A stretch of 64,000 bases of DNA from NCBI GenBank assembly GCA_045106735.1, contig JBGCEZ010000022.1, positions 209,586-273,585 on the forward strand, read 5' to 3'. The position numbers and the translations under genes were made by a program. How positions within the stretch are numbered: position 1 is the stretch's first letter; each line of letters starts with the position of its first letter. The DNA is from JBGCEZ01 sp045106735 (lineage in GTDB: Bacteria; Planctomycetota; Phycisphaerae; Phycisphaerales; SM1A02). Under the pieces are notes generated by a model that ran no database searches, was not told the DNA's origin, and saw only the letters and a list, made by a program, of their open reading frames with translations. Of the stretch, positions 36,433-45,323 are shown piece by piece.

Positions 36433-37638
36433 TCAGCACGCTCCCCACGCCGCCAGCACCACCAGCAGATCGTCCAGATCGACGAAGCCATCGCCGGTCG
36501 CGTCGCCCTGCCTCCAGGGCTCGACCGAGGCGTCCCAACTGGCCAAGACCGAGAGAAGATCGCCAATGCCCACCCAACGGTTTCCATTGCGGTCGGCCGG
36601 ACAGATGGGATCGACGAGTTCGTCAAGCAGGTCTCGCAGTGCGTTGGCCAAGGGCGTCACGTTCTGCAACGAGTCGTCCACCATCAGAACGGCGAAAAAG
36701 CCGCGCTCAAAGTCGATCCAGGGGACGGTTCCGCGCGCCCCAGCACTGGAGACCAGAACCGGCCGGCCGTCAACCGGGCTTTCCTGCTCGCGCCACACGC
36801 CGATGCCGTAGTCACTGAGCCCCGGATACGGACTGAAGAACACCTCTGGTGAGCCGCTCTGGTCGCTGAGCATGGCGGCGACGGCCTCCGGCGTCAGGAC
36901 GATGCTGCCGTCTTCGGCTCGCCCCCCGCGCACCATGCAGCGCAGCAGCGAGCCGTAGTCATCCAGCGTGGACGTCGCCCCGCCGCCGACCTGCGGATTC
37001 TCCGGCGCGCCGAACTCGGTGTAGCCCGAATCGAGCATGCCAAGTGGGCCGGCGATACGCGACTGAAAGAGCGACTCCCAATCGGATCCCGCGGCGAGTT
37101 CGGCCGACGCGGCGGCGGCCTGCATCGAGACGCCGCCGTAGCCGAACATCGTTCCGGGAGCGTAGTTGAGCGGCAATGACGCCGCGGCGTCGGCCACTTC
37201 CTGGAGCGTCATGCCCCCCTCAAACAAGACCGGCCAGTTGCTCGGAAGACCCGCGGTGTGGCTGAACGCCTGACGAAGCGTGATGTTCGCCTTGCCGGGA
37301 ACATCCCAGGACGTGAGCCAGGTGGACAGGGGCGCATCCAGCTGCATTTCCCCCCGGTCCAAGGTCGAAGCGATGACGGCCCCGCTGAACCACTTGGTGG
37401 CCGAGGCCAGTGGAATCACGTCATCCGTGGACTGCTCCCCCACCGCGCCGCGGTACAGGATGACTCCATCACGCTCGACCAAGAGCGCTGCCCCGGTCAG
37501 CGGCGTCTCCACCGGGCCGCCCGGCTGAAGCGCGGCCTCCAGCAGCGCGGTGACGTCGTCAAACGTTGGCGGCATGGCCGCGTCCGACGAGGTGGCGGAG
37601 GTTCCCAGAGCAACAACGATCGCGCACGACAGCTTCAT
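36433..37638 (-). CDS. Secreted beta-lactamase-fold serine hydrolase with C-terminal EF-hand pair
   Basis: The 401-residue protein has a signal peptide, a class C beta-lactamase/DD-peptidase-type domain with S79-A-T-K82, a Y167-G-G motif in place of Y-x-N, and SAGARGT as the third motif, then two dockerin-type repeats (ADRNGNRWVGIGDLLSVLASW and GDATGDGFVDLDDLLVVLAAWG). The first EF-hand loop is degenerate (DRNGNRWVG). Such enzymes are esterases or peptidases; activity on antibiotics should not be assumed. GAGGAG before ATG 37638 fixes the start. Confidence 0.88.
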   Translation of the reverse strand: MKLSCAIVVALGTSATSSDAAMPPTFDDVTALLEAALQPGGPVETPLTGAALLVERDGVILYRGAVGEQSTDDVIPLASATKWFSGAVIASTLDRGEMQLDAPLSTWLTSWDVPGKANITLRQAFSHTAGLPSNWPVLFEGGMTLQEVADAAASLPLNYAPGTMFGYGGVSMQAAAASAELAAGSDWESLFQSRIAGPLGMLDSGYTEFGAPENPQVGGGATSTLDDYGSLLRCMVRGGRAEDGSIVLTPEAVAAMLSDQSGSPEVFFSPYPGLSDYGIGVWREQESPVDGRPVLVSSAGARGTVPWIDFERGFFAVLMVDDSLQNVTPLANALRDLLDELVDPICPADRNGNRWVGIGDLLSVLASWDASVEPWRQGDATGDGFVDLDDLLVVLAAWGAC

Positions 37639-37985
37639 GACGTTCTCCTCAGGTCGGTGGATGGTGCACGGGAGGCGATGCGTTCACCCGCGAGCCCGCG
37701 GCACGAACGCGCCGGGACCGGCGGACGATGGCCTCCGCGCCAGACTCCGCTTGGTACGCGGGCGGCGCGCGGGGCATCCCTCCGGCGACCCGAAAATCAT
37801 CTCGTTGGTGACCGCGCGGCCCCAGCTTCGGCCCCGGCCTCGGCGAACGCGGCGGCGGCAGGTGATCGGCGGGCGGGCAGGTGATCGCCGGGCGGGCAGG
37901 CGGGCGGCGGGCGGGCAGGTGATCGCCGGGCGGGCAGGCGGGCGGCGGACGGGCAGGTGATCGCCGGGCGGGCAGGCGGGCGGCG
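37639..37985. repeat. Intergenic region with 19/38-bp minisatellite
   Basis: From about 37859 to 37985 two alternating 19-bp units (gtgatcgccgggcgggcag and gcgggcggcgggcgggcag) are repeated about three times. The rest (37650-37850) shows no gene. Confidence 0.8.
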
Positions 37986-38813
37986 TCAGTCGCGAGCGGC
38001 AGTCGATGGAGCCGCGTCGGCGGTGGTGTCGGCAGTGTCGGCAGCGCGAGCAGTGTCCGCGCCGGAATCCGCCGTCCCATCTGGCGACGTTTCCGCTTCG
38101 CGTTCCCAGTACGGACGGTCACCGGGGCCAGGGGCGGGATACGTCCCCCCACTGGCCGCCCGCAGCTCGGCTCGGAGCTCCAGGCGGATCTCCTCCACCG
38201 CTCGGCGCATCCGATCCAAGGCCGCCGGCGTATCAAGGGCGAGCAGTTCCGCCGCGGGAATCGGCGTGCCGATCCGACTGACCGTCTTGGCCCCGAAGCG
38301 AGGACGGCCCTTCATCGGCAAGGCATCGAAGCACCCTTCGACGGCAACCGGCACGATCGTCGGCTTGCAGCGGCGGATCAGCAGCATCACGCCCGGCTTG
38401 AATTCGTGCGTCGCCCCGTCCCGGCATCGAGCGCCTTCCGGGAAAATCAGCACGCATCGTCCGGCGTTCAATTCGTCAATCGCCGCGCGGAAGGCCCGCG
38501 CTCCCGCGGCATAGTCGAGCGGAATCGAATTGAGGAATCGAAGCAGGCGCCCGAAGAGCGGATTGTCGAAGAGCGTCTTGCGGGCCAGAAAGGCCGCGGG
38601 CCGCGACTTGCACTGCAATCCGACCATCGGCGGATCAAGAAAGGACTGGTGGTTCGCGACGTAGAGGAGCGGTCCTTCCACCGGCAAGGCTTCGCGCGTG
38701 TCCGGCCACCAACGGTGGACGAGGGTGATGTAGAGCCACGCCACGCCGCCGCCGATGTCCCACACGAAGAACTTCCGCAGTCGGGACCGTTCCGGCCATC
38801 CGGGACTCATCAC
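37986..38813 (-). CDS. plsC: 1-acyl-sn-glycerol-3-phosphate acyltransferase (PlsC-like)
   Basis: The 275-residue protein has the acyltransferase HX4D motif as NHQSFLD (residues 54-60), block II around GRLLRFLNSIPLD, and block III FPEGARCRD (124-132), with a preceding hydrophobic segment. It would add the second acyl chain in phospholipid synthesis at the membrane. An Ala/Asp/Thr-rich C-terminal tail of about 45 residues is unusual and ends directly at a minisatellite. Its start overlaps the cmk stop by 4 nt. Confidence 0.88.
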   Translation of the reverse strand: MMSPGWPERSRLRKFFVWDIGGGVAWLYITLVHRWWPDTREALPVEGPLLYVANHQSFLDPPMVGLQCKSRPAAFLARKTLFDNPLFGRLLRFLNSIPLDYAAGARAFRAAIDELNAGRCVLIFPEGARCRDGATHEFKPGVMLLIRRCKPTIVPVAVEGCFDALPMKGRPRFGAKTVSRIGTPIPAAELLALDTPAALDRMRRAVEEIRLELRAELRAASGGTYPAPGPGDRPYWEREAETSPDGTADSGADTARAADTADTTADAAPSTAARD

Positions 38814-39577
38814 GCCGGTGATCCTCCGCCCGGACTGGCCGGCGGCGCGAGGCGTTCGCCGAGCCGGGCGCGAACCTCGGCTTCCATGAGGTCGACGACC
38901 TCATCGAGCGTGCGAGAAGACGTATCCACGTCGACCGCTGCGTCGGGCCGGACGAGGGGGCTGTCCGCGCGGGTGGTGTCCAATTCGTCGCGTCGCCGAA
39001 TGTCCTGGCGAACGTCGTCGGTGGCGACGGTGCGCCCCGATGCTTCGAGTTGCCGCACGCGGCGCTCGGCCCGGACGTCCACATCGGCGTGCATGTAGAA
39101 CTTGACCGGGGCGGCGGGAAAGACCGCACTGCCTTGATCGCGACCTTCGGTGACCAGCCGCGGATGTTCGCCGCCGATCCGCCGCTGCCAGGCAATGAGC
39201 ATCCGCCGAACTTCCGGCTGGGCGGCGACGATCGACACCATGCCGCTGACGTCCATCTCGCGGATGCGGGGACTGATGTCGCGATCGCCGAGCATGATGC
39301 GCGGCGGATCCGCCGTCCAGTCAAAGCGCATCCCGCAATGTTCGAGGGCGGCGGCAAGTCCGGGGCCGTCGGAAGGATCGACGCCCGTTTCGAGGGCGAC
39401 CAAGGCCGCCCCGCGGTACATCGCGCCGGTATCGAGGAAGTCCAACCCCAGCCGCCGGGCGAGTCGGTGGGCCACCGATGACTTGCCGGTGCCCGCCGGG
39501 CCGTCAATCGTGATGATGAGTTGGGCGGTATGCACCGTGGTGATCCGGTCGGACGACGTGGCGGAAGTGGCGGGCAT
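38810..39577 (-). CDS. cmk: Cytidylate kinase
   Basis: The 255-residue kinase phosphorylates CMP/dCMP. P-loop GPAGTGKSS is at residues 26-34, followed by the family segment LGLDFLDTGAMYRG and the TEGRDQGSAVFP segment (in most Cmk this reads EGRDIGTVVFP). A C-terminal Pro/Gly tail is extra. Its ATG shares one base with the stop of the upstream gene (TGATG), and its stop overlaps plsC. The pairing cmk-plsC is common in bacteria. Confidence 0.94.
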   Translation of the reverse strand: MPATSATSSDRITTVHTAQLIITIDGPAGTGKSSVAHRLARRLGLDFLDTGAMYRGAALVALETGVDPSDGPGLAAALEHCGMRFDWTADPPRIMLGDRDISPRIREMDVSGMVSIVAAQPEVRRMLIAWQRRIGGEHPRLVTEGRDQGSAVFPAAPVKFYMHADVDVRAERRVRQLEASGRTVATDDVRQDIRRRDELDTTRADSPLVRPDAAVDVDTSSRTLDEVVDLMEAEVRARLGERLAPPASPGGGSPA

Positions 39578-40410
39578 CAGTCGTCACCGTCGAGGTCGAT
39601 GAGTTCGTCTTCGTCGATCGTCTCGTTGGCCAGCAAGGTGCGGGCGACCTCGACCGCGGCCGCGGCATCCCCGCTCCCGATGTAATCGATGGCCAGCGTG
39701 TTGGCGAACCCAACGCTCTCGATGGCCTCAACGCATTCGCGCAAGTCCCATGAAGGATGCTGGCCGTCCTTGATGGTGTCGACCGTTGCGTGCACCGCGC
39801 CAGCGAACGGGGCGAGCTTTCGCAGCGTTCCGGTCAGGTCGCCGGTCGCGTGGGCGTGGGCGAAATCGGGCAGCGACCCGATTCGGAACCCGCCGATCTT
39901 CTTGATGAGATCGGTCAATCGCTCGGGCTGAAACGTCAGGCCCTCGGCCGGCGCGAGCAGCAGGTTCAGCTCGAGGCGTTCCAGGCCGGGCATGCACCGC
40001 TTGACCTCGGCCGCGGCGCGTTCGAAGACAACGTCGTCGTCCTTGCCCTCAATGCGGATCGCCAGCGAATTGCAGCCGAGCCGGTGGGCGGCGGTTCCGA
40101 GGCGTCGAATCCGCTCGCCGGCGGAATCGCGCCGCTTCTGCGTCGTCGCCCCGAACGGCAACGGCGTGTCTTCGATCAAGACCAAGCACGGGCAGCCAAC
40201 GCGGTCGGCCTGGTCTCGCAGGCGGTCGAGTTCAGGCAGGCCCCAGCCCGAGAGCATGCTCGCCGAGATGCTGAGCCCGCGCAGTTGCAGGTGCTCGATG
40301 GCGAATCGTGGCAGGCCGAACATGGCGTCCGGCCCCCGCTTGAGTGTTTCGCCGGTCGGACCGGGAACCGACTGTCCGGCGAACGTTCGCGTGGCCAACG
40401 TGAGCAGCAT
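39577..40410 (-). CDS. Sugar-phosphate isomerase/epimerase-like TIM-barrel protein
   Basis: The 277-residue product begins MLLTLATRTFAGQ and resembles AP-endonuclease-2/xylose-isomerase-fold proteins: HLQLRGLSISASMLSGWGLPELDRLRDQADRVGCPCLVLIEDTPLP, then IGSLPDFAHAHATGDLTGTLRKLAPFAGAVHATVDTI with the D-H-x-H-like metal segment, and a final strand NTLAIDYIG. The substrate is unknown. ATG 40410 is taken because the protein homology begins there. It heads a three-gene operon with cmk and plsC (overlaps of 1 and 4 nt). Confidence 0.75.
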   Translation of the reverse strand: MLLTLATRTFAGQSVPGPTGETLKRGPDAMFGLPRFAIEHLQLRGLSISASMLSGWGLPELDRLRDQADRVGCPCLVLIEDTPLPFGATTQKRRDSAGERIRRLGTAAHRLGCNSLAIRIEGKDDDVVFERAAAEVKRCMPGLERLELNLLLAPAEGLTFQPERLTDLIKKIGGFRIGSLPDFAHAHATGDLTGTLRKLAPFAGAVHATVDTIKDGQHPSWDLRECVEAIESVGFANTLAIDYIGSGDAAAAVEVARTLLANETIDEDELIDLDGDD

Positions 40411-40575
40411 GACGGAAGGGGCCTCGAGCGGGAATCGCCGGGGGGCGGCGCAGAAGGAGGAGGAGCGGGCGGCGTTCCCAGAGGATCGCCCCGCGGTGCG
40501 CGAGTCTACCCGCGGCATGAATCGAAGGACAACCGATGTGGATGGCGCGGAACCGCATGATGCCCGGCGAAGGCC

Positions 40576-40615
40576 AAAAAAAGGAAAACGCCAGCCAAGC
40601 GCGGCCAGCGTTTCC
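40576..40615 (-). terminator. Orphan rho-independent terminator
   Basis: On the minus strand GGAAACGCTGGCC pairs with GGCTGGCGTTTTCC around a short loop and is followed by TTTTTTT. Confidence 0.85.
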
Positions 40616-40730
40616 CGGAGGGGAGAAAGAGGGGTTCGGCGGGCCGGCTCGGGGCCGGGCCACGGGTCGCTCCCCGCGACCGAAGACAGCGTAACTCGTC
40701 CCCAACCACCCACAAGTCAGAAGCGTCCCA
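40576..40730 (-). ncRNA. Candidate small structured RNA or attenuator leader
   Basis: Read on the minus strand from about 40730, the sequence shows three successive hairpins: GGTCGC-GGGGA-GCGACC, a GGCCCGGC/GCCGG stem, and a terminator hairpin followed by seven T residues. An AT-rich TAGGAT box lies just upstream. It ends 166 nt before the isomerase-like gene on the same strand. It could be a free small RNA or a transcription-attenuation leader. I do not recognise an RNA family. Confidence 0.4.
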
Positions 40731-40950
40731 AATATCCTATTTTCACACCCAGGCCCCAGGGTATACCCAGGCCCCGCGGCTCCGTCCGATCCACCCACCC
40801 ACGACGACCCCCGGCTGCCGGAACCCAATCCCGCCTCCGGATCGCGGACCATGATCCCGGGTCCACCGCCGCGGTGGTATGGTTCCGGCGCAAGGCCCGC
40901 CCCCGCTGGGCCCGCCGCTTCCCCCGACTTTCTCCCGGAGACTCGCTTCG

Positions 40951-41334
40951 ATGGCCGACCCCGCCTCCTACCGCTACACCGACTCCCACGAGTGGTTCAG
41001 CACCGACGGCGACGTCGTGACCGTCGGCATCACCCAGTACGCGGCCAATGAGCTCACCGACATCACCTACGTGGAGATGCGGGGAGTGGGCGACCAGATT
41101 GGTGCCGGCGACGTGGTGGGTGAAGTCGAATCGGTCAAGACCACGAGCGACATCTACTCGGTCGTTGCCGGCGAGATCGTCGACGTGAACGCCGCCTCGA
41201 CCGAAGATCCGAGCCTGCTGAACTCCGATCCGGCCGGTGCCGGGTGGCTCGTCCGCCTCAAGGTGAGCGATCTCTCGCCGCTGGAAGGCCTGATGGACCA
41301 CGCCACCTACGAGCAGAAGTACCCGGTGGATTGA
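40951..41334 (+). CDS. gcvH: Glycine cleavage system H protein
   Basis: The 127-residue protein carries the lipoyl domain of the glycine cleavage complex. The lipoylated lysine is K63 in GEVESVKTTSDIYS; the typical N-terminus YTDSHEW and the C-terminal DHATYEQKY are present. It shuttles the aminomethyl group between the P, T and L proteins, none of which is in this window. GGAG 10 nt before ATG 40951 supports the start. Confidence 0.96.
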   Translation: MADPASYRYTDSHEWFSTDGDVVTVGITQYAANELTDITYVEMRGVGDQIGAGDVVGEVESVKTTSDIYSVVAGEIVDVNAASTEDPSLLNSDPAGAGWLVRLKVSDLSPLEGLMDHATYEQKYPVD

Positions 41335-41775
41335 TTCACGGGGCGCGATACGGCGGACGGCCTGGAGTCGCGGAGCCAATTCGCGGAGCCAATTCGCGGA
41401 GCCCGCCCGCGAAGCCAGCCCGCCAAGCCAGCCCGCCAAGCCGATTCGCAGCTTTGGCCCGCGGGTCCGCCTCCCGGGTCCCGGGTCCCGCTCGGTGTGC
41501 CGGACGATGGAAACCGCCCGCTGATTCAATCGGCCAATGGATCCAGTCGGCGAGACCGATGGGCCGGACGTCCGAAACCGAATGGTCAGATGGGAGGCGG
41601 AAGCCGGTGGCTCGCGTGCCCATGATTCCATGAGTTCTGGATCCCCGGCGACAATTCGCCGACACCGGTTCCCAATGCGATGGTCCGATGGGTTCGCCCC
41701 CGAACCGGCGCTCCCGGCTGCGGCCGACAGCGCCCAGCCCTCTCTCCAGTGCCCAACAGCCGGTGAAACCCGTCC
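41335..41775. repeat. Intergenic region with 13-bp repeats
   Basis: Between about 41370 and 41450 there are tandem units gcggagccaattc (three copies) followed by aagccagcccgcc (about three copies). No gene is supported in the remainder. Confidence 0.6.
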
Positions 41776-42513
41776 ATGCCGCCCATCATCCGCACCGAGA
41801 ACGTCCGCAAGAGCTACGTGCTGCCCGGACGGACGGTCGAAGCAGTTCGCGGCGTCAGCCTGCAGATCGATGAGCCGGGCTTTTACGCCATCATGGGCCC
41901 GTCGGGCAGCGGAAAGTCGACGCTCCTCCACCTGCTGGCCGCCCTGGACCGGCCGGATACCGGCGAAATCGAAGTCGGCGGCCAGCGAATCGACGCCCTG
42001 AGCGAAACCGAGCTGACCCGCTACCGGCGCCGCGGCATCGGCCTGGTCTTCCAGCAGTTCAACCTGATCCCGACGCTGACGGCCATCGACAACGTCGCCC
42101 TGCCGGCGATGCTCGACGGCGTGGACGCGACCGAGCGCACGGCCCGCGCGGCCGAATTGCTCGAGCGCTTGGGCCTCGGCCAGCGCATGCACCATCGCCC
42201 GGACGCCATGAGCGGCGGCGAACAGCAGCGCGTGGCCATCGCCCGGGCCCTGAGCTTCAAGCCCCCGGTGGTCTTCGCCGACGAGCCGACGGGCAGCCTC
42301 GACTCCGCCACCAGCCGCGAACTCTGGTCATTGCTTGGCGAACTCGCCGAGCAGCAAGGCACCACGATCCTCATGGTGACGCACGAACCGGAAGCGGCCA
42401 GTCACTGCGAGCGCGTCTTGCTCCTCCGGGACGGCACGATCGCCGACACCTTTGATGTGGAGGGACTCGATGCCGCCGGCCTGGCAGCTCGCGCGCAACG
42501 CGCTCTCGGGTAG
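41776..42513 (+). CDS. ABC exporter ATP-binding protein (MacB/LolD type)
   Basis: The 245-residue ATPase has Walker A GPSGSGKST (41-49), Q-loop VFQQFNLIPTLTA, signature MSGGEQQR (145-152), Walker B VVFADEP (165-171) and the H-loop MVTHEPE. The FQQFNLIPTLTA-x-x-N form is typical of LolD/MacB/FtsE-class ATPases that work with FtsX-type permeases. The permease gene starts inside its 3' end, so the two form an operon. Confidence 0.93.
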   Translation: MPPIIRTENVRKSYVLPGRTVEAVRGVSLQIDEPGFYAIMGPSGSGKSTLLHLLAALDRPDTGEIEVGGQRIDALSETELTRYRRRGIGLVFQQFNLIPTLTAIDNVALPAMLDGVDATERTARAAELLERLGLGQRMHHRPDAMSGGEQQRVAIARALSFKPPVVFADEPTGSLDSATSRELWSLLGELAEQQGTTILMVTHEPEAASHCERVLLLRDGTIADTFDVEGLDAAGLAARAQRALG

Positions 42514-45043
42514 ACCGGGACGCACCGCCCTGCTCTTTGGAGCCGTTGCCCTCGCCGCCGCCCTGGTGGTCGCGGTGGGCTGTTCCATTCGCTCGGCCCA
42601 AGCGAGCGTGGGCGCGGGTTTCGCGCGCTTCCTCGGCAACGCCGACGCCCGCGTGGTGCACCCGTCCGGTGGACGCTTCGAAGAATCCGTCCTGGAAACG
42701 ATCCGCGGCTGGCCCGAAGTCGCCGCGGCCACCGGTCGCCTTGGCGGATCGCTCACCCTGGTTCGCGCCGATGGCCGCACCAACGAGGAAACCGGCCGTC
42801 CGCTCCGCCTCACGCCACAGGCCGAGGGGCTTGAATTTGAGGGCCTGGAGACGTTTCGCCGGATCGACCTCGAGGCCGGCCGGCTGCCCACCGGGCCCAA
42901 TGAGATTCTCGTCGACCCGGCCACGTCGCGCGAGCTTGAACTCGAGGTCGGCGACGAACTCACCGTCCAACGGTTTGGCCCGCCGATCAGCCTGACCGTC
43001 GTCGGACGCTACGCCCGGCCGGACCTTGGCGCGCTCCAACGGCCCCGCATCCGGATGGACCGCGGCCTGCTCGGCGATGCCTCTGGCCTGCGCGGCTCGC
43101 TCACCAGCATCTACATCGTGCTCGAGGAGGGCACGGACGTGCAGGCCTTCTGCGACCAATACGCCGAGGCCTTGCCGGCCGAGGTCAGTCTGGAGCCGGC
43201 CGAATTGGTGCGGACCGGCTTCGACCGGCGAAAGCAATCGGGCGACATCGCCCTGCGCGTCCTCACGACGATGGCGTTCATCAGCGCAGGCTTCATCATC
43301 GTCATCGGCCTGACGACCGCGGTGACCGAACGCCAGCGCGAGCTGGCCATGCTGCGGGCGGTCGGCGCCGAACGCCGACAGCTCTTCGCCGGACAGATGT
43401 TGACCGGCCTTGGAATTGGGGCGGCGGGCGCGGTGGCCGGCGTGCCGATCGGCATCGCCCTCGCTTGGGCGCTCGTGACTTTCTGGCGCGAGTACGTCGC
43501 CGAAGGACTGGTCATTCACTGGACCAGTGTCGGCCTGGCCGCGGCCGGGGCGATCGCCGCCGGCGGCCTCGGCGCGCTCTGGCCCGCCATCGCCGCGGCC
43601 CGGACGAGCCCGCTGGAAGCAATGAGCGTGCGCGCTCGGCCGCCGTCCCGCGGCGTGATCGTGCTCTGCGGCATTGCCGGTCTCGCGTTGATCGCCGGAC
43701 ACCACGGCCTCTTCGCCACCGACGACGTGCAGCAGCGCTACTTCCGGTACGCACTCATCGGCCTGCCCCTGCTCTTCGTCGGCTGTTTCTTGCTGGCCGT
43801 TCCGGTCGTGCTCGGCGTCTCCTACGTGCTCGCCCCGCTGCTCGGCCGCGGACTGCGACTGCCGGCGGACCTGCTCCGCGGTACCGTGCGGGCCACGCCC
43901 TTCCGCCACGGCTTTACCGGCGGCGCCCTGATGATCGGCATTGCATTGCTGGTCTCGAGCTGGGCCGGCGCGCGCAGCATCCAGGCCGGCTTCATCGAAC
44001 AGATTCGCTTCGCCGACGGCTTTGCCTTCCGCCCCAGCGGCATCGCCGACGAAACGGTCACCGCCATCCGAGAGCTGCCGTTCGTGGACGAGGTCACCGA
44101 GGTCGGCCAGATCCAGGTGCGGATCGTGGGCGAGCAGGTCTTTGGCCTTGACGGCATCAGTCCCCGCAACGTGGTGCTCGTCGGCTTTGACGCCGAGGCG
44201 TTCTTTCGCATCAACCGAGTGAAGTGGCTGGCCGGCGACGCCGAAACCGCGTTGCCCAAGTTGATCGACGGCGATGGCATCCTGGTGGCCGAACAGTTCC
44301 TGACGGCCAAGGGCTACACGGTGGGCGATTCGATCACCTTGGGCGTCGGGCGCATCGAACAGGAATTCGAAATCCTCGGCGTGATCGGGGCGGCCGGGCT
44401 GGACGTGGCCGCGCAGCTCTTTGGGATCCAAAGTGCGTACTCGGAGTTGGCCGTCTCCTGCGTGTTCCTGGATCAAGCGACGGTGGCCGACGTCTTCAAA
44501 AGCAGCGATGTGCACTTGGTGCAGGTCATGCTTTCGGATGAGATCGACGATGCCGCGGCCGAGGCGGCGGTGGCCGAAGTGGCCCCCGGCGTTCTGTTCC
44601 GCAGCGGCCGGTCAATCGTGAAGATCGTCGAAGACATCGCCGCGGCCATGCTGGCCATCCAAACCAGCGTGGCCTTCGGGGCCCTCATTCTTGCCACGCT
44701 GGCCGTGGCCAACGTCATCGCCGCCGACGTGACCGCCCGCCGGTTCGAGTTTGGCGTGATGCGATCCATCGGTACCGAACGCGGCACCGTCGCCCGGCTT
44801 GTCGCGGCCGAAGCGGTCATCATGGGCGTCACTGGAGGCATCATTGGATCGCTGCTTGGCCTGCAGATGGCGGCCGCCGATGTCTCGCTGATTCGCGGCC
44901 TGGCCGGATTTGACGTCTCGCTCAGTTTGCCCCTCGGCCCCGCGGCGATCGGCTGGGTCGTCCTGCTGATCCTCTCGGTCTTGGCCGCGGTGCCTGCCGC
45001 CCGCCGGCTGCTGCGACGCACCCCCGCCGAACTCGTTTCCTGA
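42470..45043 (+). CDS. FtsX-like ABC permease with two FtsX domains
   Basis: The 857-residue membrane protein has an N-terminal transmembrane helix (TALLFGAVALAAALVVAVGC), a MacB-like periplasmic domain (about 50-240), an FtsX domain (about 260-390), a second N-terminal-like transmembrane and periplasmic unit, and a C-terminal FtsX domain (about 735-850). This layout is that of DUF214-type permeases that extract or export lipids, lipoproteins or peptides. Start ATG 42470 (GGAGGG upstream) overlaps the ATPase gene by 44 nt; an in-frame ATG at 42452 is possible. A stem-loop follows the stop. Confidence 0.92.
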   Translation: MPPAWQLARNALSGRPGRTALLFGAVALAAALVVAVGCSIRSAQASVGAGFARFLGNADARVVHPSGGRFEESVLETIRGWPEVAAATGRLGGSLTLVRADGRTNEETGRPLRLTPQAEGLEFEGLETFRRIDLEAGRLPTGPNEILVDPATSRELELEVGDELTVQRFGPPISLTVVGRYARPDLGALQRPRIRMDRGLLGDASGLRGSLTSIYIVLEEGTDVQAFCDQYAEALPAEVSLEPAELVRTGFDRRKQSGDIALRVLTTMAFISAGFIIVIGLTTAVTERQRELAMLRAVGAERRQLFAGQMLTGLGIGAAGAVAGVPIGIALAWALVTFWREYVAEGLVIHWTSVGLAAAGAIAAGGLGALWPAIAAARTSPLEAMSVRARPPSRGVIVLCGIAGLALIAGHHGLFATDDVQQRYFRYALIGLPLLFVGCFLLAVPVVLGVSYVLAPLLGRGLRLPADLLRGTVRATPFRHGFTGGALMIGIALLVSSWAGARSIQAGFIEQIRFADGFAFRPSGIADETVTAIRELPFVDEVTEVGQIQVRIVGEQVFGLDGISPRNVVLVGFDAEAFFRINRVKWLAGDAETALPKLIDGDGILVAEQFLTAKGYTVGDSITLGVGRIEQEFEILGVIGAAGLDVAAQLFGIQSAYSELAVSCVFLDQATVADVFKSSDVHLVQVMLSDEIDDAAAEAAVAEVAPGVLFRSGRSIVKIVEDIAAAMLAIQTSVAFGALILATLAVANVIAADVTARRFEFGVMRSIGTERGTVARLVAAEAVIMGVTGGIIGSLLGLQMAAADVSLIRGLAGFDVSLSLPLGPAAIGWVVLLILSVLAAVPAARRLLRRTPAELVS

Positions 45044-45051
45044 CGCGACGA

Positions 45052-45083
45052 GGTGCGCGGGTTCGCGCTTCGCGCTGCGCACC
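45052..45083 (+). terminator. Stem-loop after the ABC permease gene
   Basis: GGTGCGC and GCGCACC form a stem 8 nt after the stop codon; no T-run follows. Confidence 0.5.
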
Positions 45084-45225
45084 ATGGTCCGCGGCCGCTC
45101 GCCGCCGCACGTCAGGCTCCGATGCGAGGTCCTGACGCCACACCCCACTGACGGATGCATGTCGGCCACGCGGCCGCCCGTTGTCGCATCGAAGCGCACG
45201 GCCTCCCCCGACATCCTCCCGCCCG

Positions 45226-45231
45226 TATCAT
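45226..45231 (+). promoter_or_regulatory. Possible -10 box TATCAT upstream of the CHAT operon
   Basis: TATCAT lies 92 nt before the GTG start at 45324. No convincing -35 is seen. Confidence 0.3.
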
Positions 45232-45323
45232 CGGCGGCGATCGCGAGCTCGCGGCGCCCTCGGCTCACCCATGCGTGGCCGGCGGTCGTCCCGGCATCTC
45301 GCGGAAGCTGAGGAACCGAGCCC

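Larger units (their letters stand above)
40411..40950. other. Divergent intergenic region with structured-RNA candidate
   Basis: The 540-bp gap between the isomerase-like operon (minus) and gcvH (plus) contains a minus-strand terminator at 40576-40615 with no protein gene upstream of it. The stretch 40720-40745 is locally AT-rich (aatatcctattttcac) and may hold a promoter. Open frames here lack protein features. Confidence 0.55.

Noticed and set aside
36433..37638. A beta-lactamase giving antibiotic resistance
   Set aside because: Motifs 2 and 3 are altered (Y-G-G, no K-T-G) and the protein is dockerin-tagged; a general serine hydrolase is the safer call.
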